Positions 1 to 7,827 of a DNA stretch of 18,920 nt are shown here, piece after piece. Source of the DNA: an uncultured Collinsella sp. (GTDB lineage: Bacteria; Actinomycetota; Coriobacteriia; Coriobacteriales; Coriobacteriaceae); NCBI GenBank assembly GCA_900550965.1, contig URUC01000035.1:1-18920 (forward strand), given 5' to 3'. A program made the position numbers and the translations under genes. The notes under the pieces were generated by a model, which did no database searches, was not told where the DNA came from, and saw nothing but the letters and a program-made list of their open reading frames with translations. The stretch's first letter is position 1, and every line of letters starts with the position of its first letter.

Positions 1-1535
1 TATGCCTTGTCCTTATGGACGATAAACGAAAGCGCGTCCACCTCGTCGCCCGAAAGCAGGATGTCGAGCTTGACGAGCTCAGAGGGGCGATATTCGTTGA
101 ACTCATAGTCGAGCGAGGCGTAACCCTTGGTGCGGCTCTTGAGCTGATCGAAGAAGTCCAAGATGAGCTCGGCGAGCGGCATATCGAAGCGCATCTCGAC
201 CGATTTGCTCGTCAGGTGGATCATGTCGGTTGTGACGCCGCGGTGCTCGATGGCGAGCTGCATGACGGCACCCGTGTACTCAGGCGGGCAGATGATCTTT
301 GCCTTGAGGTAGGGTTCCTCGATACGATCGATGCGTGTGGCCTCGGGAAGGTCCTGCGGACTGCGGACATCGATCATTTCGCCGTCGGTCTTGTAGACGT
401 GATAGTCGACCGAGGGACTCGTGGCAATGAGATCCAGGTTGAACTCGCGCTCCAGGCGTTCCTTGACGACTTCCATGTGCAGCAGGCCCAGGAAGCCCAC
501 GCGGAAGCCAAAGCCGAGCGCCACCGAGGTCTCGGGCTCCCACACCAACGACGGGTCGTTGACGTGCAGCTTATCGAGGGCGTCACGCAGGTTCTCGTAG
601 TCCTTGTTGTCGATCGGGAACAGGCCCGTGTAGACCATGGGCTTGGCCTCGCGGTAGCCCGGCAGAGGCTCGGGGCAGGGGTTCGAAGCCCACGTAAGGG
701 TATCGCCCACGCGCACAGCCTCGGGGTCCTTCAGACCCGTGACCACATAGCCAACCTCGCCGACGGTCAGCGCGTCGACCGGGGTCTCGGCAGGACGCTT
801 GACGCCCACGCCGTCGACCAAAAAGTCGCCCTTGGCCTGCATCATAAGCAGGGTATCGCCCTTTTTGATGGAACCATCGAAGACGCGCACCGTAGCCACC
901 ACACCGCGATACTCGTCAAAGTACGAATCCAAAATGAGCGCTTTGAGCGGAGCGTTTGCATCGCCCTTAGGCGGCGAAATCAAAAAGACGATGGACTCCA
1001 GCAGATCGTGAATGCCCTCGCCGGTCTTGCCCGAGACGCACACAGCATCATCGGCGGGAATCGCCAGGTCGTCCTCGATCTCGGTCTTAACCTCGTCGGG
1101 ATGGGCCGAGGGCAGGTCGATCTTGTTGATGGCGGGCACAATGTCCAGATTGGCGTTCATGGCGAGCGTCGCGTTGGAGACGGTCTGTGCCTCGACACCC
1201 TGAGTGGCGTCGACGACGAGCACCGCGCCCTCACAAGCGGCCAGCGAACGCGAGACCTCGTAGGTAAAGTCTACATGGCCCGGCGTATCGATGAGGTTGA
1301 ACTGATACGTCTCGCCGTCGTCGGCGTCATAGGACACGCGGACGGCGTTGGACTTGATCGTGATGCCGCGCTCGCGCTCGATATCCATGGTGTCGAGCAG
1401 CTGCGACTCCATGTCGCGCTCGTCGACGGTATGGGTGAGCTCGAGGATGCGGTCGCTGATCGTAGACTTGCCATGGTCAATGTGCGCAACGATTGAGAAG
1501 TTGCGGATGTGGGAAATGTCAATTGAAGTATTCAT
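1..1535 (-). CDS. lepA: Elongation factor 4 (LepA), C-terminus cut off by window edge
   Basis: Ribosome-associated translational GTPase (EF4/LepA), which acts on stalled or mis-translocated ribosomes and in 30S biogenesis. Reading the complement from the ATG at 1535, the protein opens with the LepA-type G1 loop AHIDHGKST (residues 17-25). The switch II motif DTPGHVDF and the NKID guanine-specificity motif follow. The region around FRVGFLGLLHMEV is typical of EF-G/LepA domain III. About 511 residues are present without a stop. The family is about 600 residues long, so roughly 90 residues, most of the LepA-specific C-terminal domain, lie beyond position 1. No Shine-Dalgarno sequence is visible before the start, and a -10-like box lies only 7 bases upstream. 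The gene follows rpsT but is separated from it by a strong terminator. The family call is very secure. Confidence 0.96.
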   Translation of the reverse strand, partial: MNTSIDISHIRNFSIVAHIDHGKSTISDRILELTHTVDERDMESQLLDTMDIERERGITIKSNAVRVSYDADDGETYQFNLIDTPGHVDFTYEVSRSLAACEGAVLVVDATQGVEAQTVSNATLAMNANLDIVPAINKIDLPSAHPDEVKTEIEDDLAIPADDAVCVSGKTGEGIHDLLESIVFLISPPKGDANAPLKALILDSYFDEYRGVVATVRVFDGSIKKGDTLLMMQAKGDFLVDGVGVKRPAETPVDALTVGEVGYVVTGLKDPEAVRVGDTLTWASNPCPEPLPGYREAKPMVYTGLFPIDNKDYENLRDALDKLHVNDPSLVWEPETSVALGFGFRVGFLGLLHMEVVKERLEREFNLDLIATSPSVDYHVYKTDGEMIDVRSPQDLPEATRIDRIEEPYLKAKIICPPEYTGAVMQLAIEHRGVTTDMIHLTSKSVEMRFDMPLAELILDFFDQLKSRTKGYASLDYEFNEYRPSELVKLDILLSGDEVDALSFIVHKDKA

Positions 1536-1542
1536 GCGGACT

Positions 1543-1548
1543 ATCTTA
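1543..1548 (-). promoter_or_regulatory. Candidate -10 box for a leaderless lepA mRNA
   Basis: The complement reads TAAGAT, then 7 bases, then the lepA ATG. A transcript starting the usual distance from this box would begin at or next to the A of the start codon, and there is no purine-rich ribosome binding site. No good -35 box was found. It also lies just after the rpsT terminator, so lepA needs some promoter of its own or read-through. This is an inference from spacing only. Confidence 0.4.
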
Positions 1549-1560
1549 CCCGAGCGGTAC

Positions 1561-1597
1561 AAAAAATGGAGCCTGTTCCATAAAACAGGCTCCATTT
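1561..1597 (-). terminator. Intrinsic terminator after rpsT
   Basis: A perfect 14-bp inverted repeat (AAATGGAGCCTGTT at 1564-1577 and its complement at 1584-1597) encloses a 6-base loop. In the minus direction it ends in a run of six T. It sits between the rpsT stop (1632) and the lepA start, so it should end the rpsT transcript and separate it from lepA. Confidence 0.88.
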
Positions 1598-1631
1598 ATG
1601 CGCGTAATCTGTGTAGTGTGAAATTTACAAC

Positions 1632-1898
1632 TTAGGCGTTGATGCTGTTCACGAGCTTGGCAAGACCGGACTTGCGGTTGGAAGCCTGGTTCTTGTGGAT
1701 AACATGCTTGGCGGCAGCCATGTCGAGACGCTTGGTAACGGTCTTGAGGGCAGCCTGGGCCTTCTCGGCGTCGCCCTCGGCGACGGCGGACTGGACGTGC
1801 TTGGTCAGCGTCTTGAGCTCGGACTTGACAGCCTTGTTACGCATGCGAGCTGCCTCATTGGTGCGGATACGCTTCTTCTGAGACTTGATGTTTGCCAC
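1632..1898 (-). CDS. rpsT: 30S ribosomal protein S20
   Basis: Small primary-binding 16S rRNA protein of the 30S subunit. The product is 88 residues and starts (M)ANIKSQKKRIRTNEAARMR. It is very rich in Lys, Arg and Ala, and carries the S20 helical core KAVKSELKTL followed by AAAKHVIHKNQASNRKSGLA. The start chosen is a GTG at 1898. An AAAGGA ribosome binding site lies about 9 bases upstream, and the resulting length matches the family (85-90 residues). An ATG further upstream would add about 23 residues unlike S20. The gene has its own promoter and terminator and lies between holA and lepA. The holA-rpsT-lepA neighbourhood is common in Gram-positive bacteria. Confidence 0.97.
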   Translation of the reverse strand: MANIKSQKKRIRTNEAARMRNKAVKSELKTLTKHVQSAVAEGDAEKAQAALKTVTKRLDMAAAKHVIHKNQASNRKSGLAKLVNSINA

Positions 1899-1934
1899 TT
1901 CTGGAGTTCCTTTCGAGTTCCTTGCAAAAAATGT

Positions 1935-1963
1935 ATGACACCTCTGAGACACGGTGAGGTCAT
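1935..1963 (-). promoter_or_regulatory. Small hairpin in the rpsT leader
   Basis: The rpsT 5' leader contains the arms ATGAC-CTC and GAGGTGTCAT (complement of 1956-1963 and 1935-1944). They pair except for a two-base bulge. S20 is known to regulate its own translation in some bacteria, so this could be a regulatory leader structure, but nothing here proves it. Confidence 0.35.
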
Positions 1964-1973
1964 GCAAGCGCCT

Positions 1974-1982
1974 ACTATAGCA
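1974..1982 (-). promoter_or_regulatory. Extended -10 promoter of rpsT
   Basis: The complement reads TGC-TATAGT, an extended -10 element (TGn plus a close match to TATAAT), about 75 bases before the rpsT start. No convincing -35 box is seen, as expected for extended -10 promoters. The same ten bases GTGCTATAGT occur before rpmB. Confidence 0.65.
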
Positions 1983-2031
1983 CGCTCCCCCTCAAAGGAA
2001 TAGAACGAATTTGTCAAATAGGCAGGTATCA

Positions 2032-2994
2032 TCACGATTTTCTCAAGATGTTCGTAATCCAGAGCAAAAGCGCGGTCTGAGAATCGGCCGAACCCTTCAG
2101 CGCGAGCTCCACATCGACCGCACCCTCGAGCGCTGCGACGAGCTCTGCCATCGAAAAGCGACGCGCCCAAGTCAGGTGATTCTTGACCTGCCAGGACTGG
2201 AGCTTGAGCGTTGCGGCCAGCTCACGACCCTGTCCACGCGCATCGAGCGCCTTGGCGACGATCAGCTCACGGATGCGACCGCACAGCAGCGTGTAGGTCC
2301 ACACATAGCTCTTGGCGGGCAGCAGATTGAAGAGCTCGAGCGATCGCCGCATATCGCGAGCCGAGACGGCGTTGAGGAAGTCCCAGGGTTGAACCTCGGC
2401 CGTACGGACAATCCAGCGCGCAACATCGGCAAGTTCAATCTGAGGCGACTCGACCATCTGGGCAAGCTTAGCCAAGTCGTTATCGAGCATGCGCGTGTTT
2501 TCGCCCGAACGCGAGACGAGCTCCTCGGCGGCCGCCGTCGAAATCGACTTACCGCGCTGCGTCGCCATCTGCTGAACACGGCGCGGCAGTTCCCAGCGCT
2601 TGGTACCCGAGCAATCGACGATAGCCTTCTTGTCGATCTTGGCGATTGCCTTATACAGGCGCGTATTCTTGGCAAGCGAGTCGGCGATGATGAGGCAGAC
2701 CGTTGTGGGGCTGGGACTCGCCAGATACTCGACGAGCGGCTCCGAAACCGCTTTGGCGAGCTTTGAGCAGCCATCGAGGATTACCAATCGAAACTCGCTG
2801 CCCATGGGAAAGGTGTTAAGCGATCCGATAATGGACTCGATATCGGGGTCCTTGGTCATGTCTCGCTCGTCGAGGTTGAACTCGACCATACCCGACTTTT
2901 CCAGACGCGCTTTCATACGCGAGACGGCGTGGTCGCGCTTAACTCCGTCGGTACCGACGATCAGATATGCCGGCAGCAAACCGGTTTCGGACAT
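2032..2994 (-). CDS. holA: DNA polymerase III subunit delta
   Basis: Clamp-loader delta subunit, which opens the beta sliding clamp during chromosomal replication. The product is 320 residues, close to the family's usual 320-345. The N-terminal AAA+-like domain starts PAYLIVGTDGVKRDHAVSRM and continues through EFRLVILDGCSKLAKAVSEPLVEYLASPSP, the delta-type region. The middle domain has the typical NTRMLDNDLAKLA (about residues 185-200), and the C-terminal collar region ends TALLLWITNILRKS. As usual for delta, no functional Walker A is seen. The ATG at 2994 was chosen because a strong GGGAGGGG site lies just before it. A start at 3054 would add 20 unlikely residues. It lies downstream of comEC, the position holA takes in many Gram-positive com loci. 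Confidence 0.93.
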   Translation of the reverse strand: MSETGLLPAYLIVGTDGVKRDHAVSRMKARLEKSGMVEFNLDERDMTKDPDIESIIGSLNTFPMGSEFRLVILDGCSKLAKAVSEPLVEYLASPSPTTVCLIIADSLAKNTRLYKAIAKIDKKAIVDCSGTKRWELPRRVQQMATQRGKSISTAAAEELVSRSGENTRMLDNDLAKLAQMVESPQIELADVARWIVRTAEVQPWDFLNAVSARDMRRSLELFNLLPAKSYVWTYTLLCGRIRELIVAKALDARGQGRELAATLKLQSWQVKNHLTWARRFSMAELVAALEGAVDVELALKGSADSQTALLLWITNILRKS

Positions 2995-3034
2995 TGCGCT
3001 CCCCTCCCGCAGGTCTTCGTATTCGTTCCGTGCC

Positions 3035-3064
3035 ATTCTAGCCCAGGGGCCCACCGCACGCCAA
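3035..3064 (-). promoter_or_regulatory. Candidate sigma-70-type promoter of holA
   Basis: On the complement, TTGGCG (3059-3064) and TAGAAT (3035-3040) are separated by 18 bases, about 40 bases before the holA start. The -10 matches the consensus at 5 of 6 positions and the -35 at 4 of 6. It would let holA be made independently of comEC. Confidence 0.42.
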
Positions 3065-3072
3065 CGACGTCG

Positions 3073-5376
3073 TCACGGTCGCTGGCATCGCATCGCAAAA
3101 CCATTCGCAGTCGGCGTGACGGTAATGTCGCCGTGTTCGATGGTACACGCGAACACACCACCCGCTTCCTTCACGGCATCGATGCAGGCATCGGACGGAT
3201 GGCCGTATCGATTCCCCTCGCCCGCGCTCGCGAGGGAAAGCTCGGGCTTCAGGACGTCCAGCAACTCACCATCGACTGAAACCTTGGAGCCGTGATGCCC
3301 AAGTTTAAGGACATCGATGTCCCCCACCTCCTGCACGAATTCCCGCTCTTGGTCGAGCTCGGCATCACCGGTGAGGAGCATACGCAGGCCCTTGCCTTCC
3401 TGAACATAAGAGAGCAGCAGGACAAGCGAGTCCTCATTTCCCTCGCCATCCACGGACTCGAATGGCCACATCACGCGGGCGCAAAATGAGCCGATATCGA
3501 CCGTATCCCCACGGCGCACCTGCCGATACTCCACGCCAGGTCGGTTCAATACCTCGGCAGGAGCATCCTCCAGCGCATCCGCCGCCACGGTAATCGTTCC
3601 GACCGAAAACTGTTCGAGCACGGCAGGCAGACCACCCCAGTGGTCCTCATCCCAATGCGTCACAAAGACGGCGTCGATATGGTGCACGTTATTGCGAACC
3701 AACGCCGCCACCACGCGCTCGTCGAGTCCGCAGTCGACGAGCGCAACTGCGCCGCCCTGGCGGATAAGAATCGCATCGGCCTGGCCCACATCGAGCACCG
3801 TCACCGAAGGCGGAGCGAATCGATCCCAGTAGACGTACGGAATCGCAGCCAAAAGCACCAGGCATACAAGCCCCACCGCCATAGGACGTGCACGAGGACG
3901 CGGCCACCAGACCAGCAGAACCACCAGAAAACACGGCACTAAGTAAATCCACATGCTATCGGGTGGCACATTCACGGATGCACCCGGCACGGCGGCAAAC
4001 AGCTGCTCGAAGAACAGCGCGCAACGGGCGGCAATCATGGGCACAACGAGCGCCCAAGTCCGCAACGGTGCCACGAACGAAAAGGGAACCAACACGATCG
4101 ACACAGCGAGCAGTACGCTCACCACCGGACCGAGGACAGCATTTGCCAGCGGAGCAATGAGCGAGAACGTACCGAAGGCAGGAACGGTAATGGGAAGTGT
4201 CGCCAGTTGCGAGCACAGCGTGACGGAAAGCATGCCGGCAACGCCCGATGGCAAGCCCAGCTCACCCAAAGCGTAGGTCGCATAAGAGCAAAAGCACAGA
4301 ATGGCTAAGACGCTGGCACATGATAGCTGAAAGCCCATCTCGAACAGCACCGTCGGCCGCAGTAGCACAAAGATGGACATGGTTACGAAGAGTGCCGAAA
4401 GGCCGTGCCGACGACGCCCCGCGTCGTTTACGACAAGCGTCACGAACACCATGCAGCACGCGCGCACGGCCGAGGGAGACGCGCCCGTAAATGCAGCGTA
4501 GCCCACAAGCGTTATCGCCAATATCGCCCGCTGAAGACCACGTGAGCACCGAGTCTTTTGCAATACGCCCTCGATTACAAACCCCACGATAGCCAAATGG
4601 CTGCCCGAGACGGCGATAAGATGTGCCGTTCCCGTCACAGAAAACCAGTCGCCCGCCGGCTGGGCGCGCAGCTCGGCCGAACGACCGCAGACGACACCGG
4701 CTATGAGCGCACGCGCCGGGTCGGTCGCAGGCGCGATGGACGCAAGCAGCCCATTTCGCAGCCGAAGCAGCGGCCCCGGAGAACCCTCATCGACCGACAC
4801 AATCCGAACGGCTTTAACCTTACGCACCTCGCCTCGGAGCACGCGCGATCGTCCATATGCATCGTTCTCAAAACGCGAAACGCGACCGATAACACGCACG
4901 TGCGCCCCGACCTTGAGCTCACGATCACACGATAGGCGAACCGTTGCCAAGTTCTTACCGTCCGCGCGTGCCTCGCAGGTATAGGAATACACGTCGTCGT
5001 TTATGGATGGATCACCCTGCACGACAAACTCGAGGCCGCTTGCCGCTCGACCGTCGAGCGCCCTCGAGGCGCTGAGCACACCCACAGCCCACCACGCCGA
5101 GACGACCGCTCCCGCCACGAGACCGGCGGACGCGGCATACAGCCACCGCTTCAAAGGGGCAAGCCGCGCACAAGAGTGAGCCAGCACAACGAAAACCGCT
5201 GCCGCAACGGGAATGGCCCATAGCGGCCCGACCGCCGTCGCCCGCTCCCTCAGCAGCGCATCAGCGGCTATGCTGAGCACCAAGGCGCAGCTCACGCACA
5301 TGCCGGCACACAGGGCCATCGTCCACGGAATCAGGGGTCGCGGAGGCATCACGTGCTCGCGCTCGGTCGCGCTCAT
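3073..5376 (-). CDS. comEC: ComEC/Rec2-type DNA uptake channel
   Basis: Polytopic inner-membrane protein that takes transforming single-stranded DNA into the cytoplasm. The product is 767 residues, the full family length. Two or three N-terminal membrane segments (about 16-100) precede a soluble OB-like domain (about 112-195). The competence domain begins near 225 and carries GTAHLIAVSGSHLAI (249-263), followed by many hydrophobic helices to about 515. A C-terminal metallo-beta-lactamase-like domain (524-767) has THWDEDHWGG at 573-582, LTGD at 668-671 and GHHGS at 693-697, so its metal-binding motifs look intact. The start is the ATG at 5376, which overlaps the comEA stop as ATGA, implying translational coupling. 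An upstream ATG at 5388 and a downstream one at 5349 are less likely. Confidence 0.93.
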   Translation of the reverse strand: MSATEREHVMPPRPLIPWTMALCAGMCVSCALVLSIAADALLRERATAVGPLWAIPVAAAVFVVLAHSCARLAPLKRWLYAASAGLVAGAVVSAWWAVGVLSASRALDGRAASGLEFVVQGDPSINDDVYSYTCEARADGKNLATVRLSCDRELKVGAHVRVIGRVSRFENDAYGRSRVLRGEVRKVKAVRIVSVDEGSPGPLLRLRNGLLASIAPATDPARALIAGVVCGRSAELRAQPAGDWFSVTGTAHLIAVSGSHLAIVGFVIEGVLQKTRCSRGLQRAILAITLVGYAAFTGASPSAVRACCMVFVTLVVNDAGRRRHGLSALFVTMSIFVLLRPTVLFEMGFQLSCASVLAILCFCSYATYALGELGLPSGVAGMLSVTLCSQLATLPITVPAFGTFSLIAPLANAVLGPVVSVLLAVSIVLVPFSFVAPLRTWALVVPMIAARCALFFEQLFAAVPGASVNVPPDSMWIYLVPCFLVVLLVWWPRPRARPMAVGLVCLVLLAAIPYVYWDRFAPPSVTVLDVGQADAILIRQGGAVALVDCGLDERVVAALVRNNVHHIDAVFVTHWDEDHWGGLPAVLEQFSVGTITVAADALEDAPAEVLNRPGVEYRQVRRGDTVDIGSFCARVMWPFESVDGEGNEDSLVLLLSYVQEGKGLRMLLTGDAELDQEREFVQEVGDIDVLKLGHHGSKVSVDGELLDVLKPELSLASAGEGNRYGHPSDACIDAVKEAGGVFACTIEHGDITVTPTANGFAMRCQRP

Positions 5377-6086
5377 ACGCAGATGCAATCTTTGATTTTG
5401 GCAAGCTTCTTCTCGCCGATTCCCGACACACGCATCAGATCGTCAACCGAGGCGAAAGCACCGTTCTTTGTCCGCTCATCGATAATCGACTGGGCCATGG
5501 AGGGGCCGATGCCCGAAAGCGTCTGCAGCTCTTCTGCGCTTGCCGTATTGATGTTTACTAGGCCTGTTGCGCCACTAACGCCCGACGATGCGGAAGTCCC
5601 ACCATCAACACCGGCTTCCGCAATGGACGCCTGCTGCTCCCCTACCGTTGGAACGTGAATTTTTTGTCCATCAGTGACCTTGGATGCACGATTAAGCCCC
5701 GTAACGTCTGCTTCGGGCGCCAGCCCGCCGGCGGCATCAATCGCCTGAGCCACCCGCGCCCCGTCTTTGAGGCGATATACACCGGGTGACACCACGGCGC
5801 CATCAACATCGACATAGACCTCTGCCGCGGCAGACGCCTTAGGCGAAGAGCCTTCGGATGTCTTTCCGCTCGAAGCATCGCCGGATCCCGGCTCCACTAA
5901 CGTGCCCGAACCATCAGTGCGCTCAAACGACACACCGCCGGCACCGCCGCCAAGGTTCGCCATCGCCAGCCCACTCGCCATCGCAATGACGACCAGTATC
6001 GCCATCACCACTGCCTTATGACCGAGCAGTTTGCCCGCCCAGCGGTCCATCTTTTTGACTCGTTCGTGTTGTTCGCGCTGCGCCAT
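5373..6086 (-). CDS. comEA: ComEA-type membrane-anchored DNA receptor
   Basis: Binds double-stranded DNA outside the membrane and delivers it to ComEC. The product is 237 residues. A short basic N-terminus is followed by one membrane segment (about 25-44) and a Ser/Gly/Glu-rich linker (about 50-87). An SLBB-type domain follows (about 89-147, with VYVDVDGAVVSPGVYRL). The C-terminal helix-hairpin-helix pair starts at GLVNINTASAEELQTLSGIG (175-194) and includes a second SGIGEKKLAKIK. This is the Gram-positive ComEA layout. The ATG at 6086 was chosen because GGGAGG lies 8 bases before it. Starts further upstream would add about 69 residues with no family resemblance. Its stop overlaps the comEC start by four bases. 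No comEB (dCMP deaminase) gene lies between them. Confidence 0.92.
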   Translation of the reverse strand: MAQREQHERVKKMDRWAGKLLGHKAVVMAILVVIAMASGLAMANLGGGAGGVSFERTDGSGTLVEPGSGDASSGKTSEGSSPKASAAAEVYVDVDGAVVSPGVYRLKDGARVAQAIDAAGGLAPEADVTGLNRASKVTDGQKIHVPTVGEQQASIAEAGVDGGTSASSGVSGATGLVNINTASAEELQTLSGIGPSMAQSIIDERTKNGAFASVDDLMRVSGIGEKKLAKIKDCICV

Positions 6087-6143
6087 AGCAAAACCTCCCA
6101 ACACCATCGTGTCAGGAAAGGAGCTCCACAACAGCCACGCCCC

Positions 6144-6175
6144 AAAACCGGTTTTTGCGGTCAAACCAAAAACCG
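6144..6175. repeat. Palindromes upstream of comEA
   Basis: A perfect 12-bp palindrome AAAACCGGTTTT (6144-6155) overlaps a second 9-bp inverted repeat. Its arms are CGGTTTTTG (6149-6157) and CAAAAACCG (6167-6175), with a 9-base gap. It lies 58 bases before the comEA start in a 209-base gene-free stretch. It could be an operator or an mRNA leader structure. No convincing promoter boxes were found around it. Confidence 0.45.
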
Positions 6176-6251
6176 ACCAAAACCTTGCACAAATCTGTCC
6201 ATTTAGGCACACGTCAGCAAATGAACGCTTAGCCGCAAAATGCCCAGATAG

Positions 6252-6285
6252 CAAAAGACCGACGATGCAGGCGCATCGTCGGTCT
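6252..6285 (-). terminator. Intrinsic terminator after thiI
   Basis: A perfect 13-bp inverted repeat (AGACCGACGATGC at 6256-6268, complement at 6273-6285) encloses a 4-base loop. In the minus direction it is followed by a short T run (TTTTGC). It lies 11 bases past the thiI stop and should end the mihF-gmk-rpoZ-thiI transcript. Confidence 0.8.
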
Positions 6286-6295
6286 ATGCACAAAT

Positions 6296-7540
6296 TTACT
6301 CGTAATCTTGGTAAATCTCACGCGGAGCAAGCTCCGAATGTTTGCGTTTTAAGGTCTTAGGGGCCTTATATGTGTTGCTCTCGAAGTCGATGTACTCGGT
6401 CTGCTTGAGCAGGCGCTCAATCATCTCCTCGTGATCAAACAGTTCCCAGGCCTCATGCACGGCATCGAGTTTAGCGTGTGTCTCGGGACGGCGCGGCATA
6501 AACAGCGTGCAGCAGTCGGGAGCGGCCTCAGTCGAGATATCGAACGTACCGATCTCCTCGGCGCGCGCGATGATCTCCTGCTTGTCCGAACCGATGAGAG
6601 GACGGAACACGGGGATCTTCACGGCCTCGTTGACGGCCATGATGTTCTCAAGCGTTTGGGAGGCAACCTGTCCAAGCGATTCGCCCGTAACGATGGCCTT
6701 GGCACCCTCGATGTGTGCAATGCGCTCAGCAACCGAATACATAATGCGGCGATACATGATCACGCGCAGGTTGCTGGGACAGGTGACCGAAATCTCACGC
6801 TGGCAGTCGCCAAACGGCACCACGTACAGGCGGCCGATCTGGACACCCGGCTCAAGCGCACGGATGATATCCTGCACCAAATACTCACTCGTATCGGGCG
6901 TCTGCGGACGACCGGAGAAATGTACCGGCACGCAAACCGCGCCGCGGCGCGCGAGCATCCAGGTCGCCACCGGAGAATCGATACCCGAGGACAGCAGCGT
7001 CACGACCTTGCCGGCAGAACCCACCGGCAGGCCACCCACGCCGCGCTCGGAACGCGCATACACATAAACGCTGCCCTGGACCACCAACACATGCACCATC
7101 GCATCGGGGTCGTGCATTTGAACCTTTTTATCGGGGAAGGCCTCACACAGTAACTCGCCCACCTGACGATTGATATCGATCGAGGTGAGCTCATAGTCAG
7201 TATTGGAGCGCTTGGCGTGCACCTTAAACGAATCGAAGGAACCAAACTCGCGCAGCGCCTTCACGGCGGCGGCGCAGTACTCCTGCGGGTCGCGGTTGGT
7301 GTGATACGCCAAAGACACACGGGCAACGCCGGGAACGGTGCGAATGACACGCGCCGCCTCGTCGGCCTGATGTTCGTTAAAGGTCACGAGGATATAACCG
7401 GAAATTCGAGACACGGCATTCACGGAAAAGGCGGCCAAGGCCGCCTTGATGTTATCCATGAGGATATGCTCAAAATGTGCGCGGTTCTTGCCCTTCAGTC
7501 CAACCTCGTGATAGTGGACCAGGCAGACGCGAGCCGCCAT
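6296..7540 (-). CDS. thiI: tRNA 4-thiouridine synthetase ThiI
   Basis: Adenylates U8 of tRNA and transfers sulfur to form 4-thiouridine; it also serves thiamine thiazole synthesis in many bacteria. The product is 414 residues. An N-terminal ferredoxin-like/THUMP region (about 1-165) is followed by GKVVTLLSSGIDSPVATWM, the PP-loop ATPase segment (about 177-195). TGESLGQVASQT (285-296) and the DCCTLF cysteine motif (342-347) follow. It ends without a C-terminal rhodanese domain, so it is the short form and a separate sulfurtransferase should supply sulfur. The PP-loop reads SSGIDSP where SGGIDSP is usual. The ATG at 7540 follows the rpoZ stop with no gap (TAAATG), so translation is probably coupled. 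Confidence 0.94.
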   Translation of the reverse strand: MAARVCLVHYHEVGLKGKNRAHFEHILMDNIKAALAAFSVNAVSRISGYILVTFNEHQADEAARVIRTVPGVARVSLAYHTNRDPQEYCAAAVKALREFGSFDSFKVHAKRSNTDYELTSIDINRQVGELLCEAFPDKKVQMHDPDAMVHVLVVQGSVYVYARSERGVGGLPVGSAGKVVTLLSSGIDSPVATWMLARRGAVCVPVHFSGRPQTPDTSEYLVQDIIRALEPGVQIGRLYVVPFGDCQREISVTCPSNLRVIMYRRIMYSVAERIAHIEGAKAIVTGESLGQVASQTLENIMAVNEAVKIPVFRPLIGSDKQEIIARAEEIGTFDISTEAAPDCCTLFMPRRPETHAKLDAVHEAWELFDHEEMIERLLKQTEYIDFESNTYKAPKTLKRKHSELAPREIYQDYE

Positions 7541-7822
7541 TTAGGCTTCAGCAACCTTGTGGCCGAGCGCCTTCTCGTAACGGGCCTCGTCGTAAGAGAT
7601 GTCACCGTCGACAATCTCGTCCATAGCCATCGAGATGGTATCGGCACCGGAAAGCCCGATGGTGATGTCATCGACATCCTGGACGGCAAGCACGCGGTTG
7701 TGCTGGCCACGCAGCATGCTATTGATGTCGCAGGCGCGCTTGGAGGCAAGCGAAGCGAGCAGGAAGCGGTTGTGATCGGTCTTCTCCAGAAGATCGTCAA
7801 TGCAAGGCTTTACAACGGACAC
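7541..7822 (-). CDS. rpoZ: RNA polymerase subunit omega
   Basis: Small subunit that helps fold and assemble beta-prime in RNA polymerase. The product is 93 residues. The family core reads IDDLLEKTDHNRFLLASLAS followed by KRACDINSMLRG, matching the omega pattern of a short N-terminal helix and the conserved ASKRA-type segment. An acidic middle and a C-terminal EARYEKALGHKVAEA follow. It starts with a GTG at 7822, with AAAGGA about 10 bases upstream inside the end of gmk. The gap to the gmk stop is 5 bases. The gmk-rpoZ pairing is conserved in actinobacteria and firmicutes and supports the call. Confidence 0.92.
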   Translation of the reverse strand: MSVVKPCIDDLLEKTDHNRFLLASLASKRACDINSMLRGQHNRVLAVQDVDDITIGLSGADTISMAMDEIVDGDISYDEARYEKALGHKVAEA

Positions 7823-7827
7823 GGACC

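Noticed and set aside
15..1496. Open frame of 493 codons on the plus strand across lepA
   Set aside because: Antisense to the clearly recognised lepA; composition is that of a mirror frame, with no domain and no ribosome binding site.
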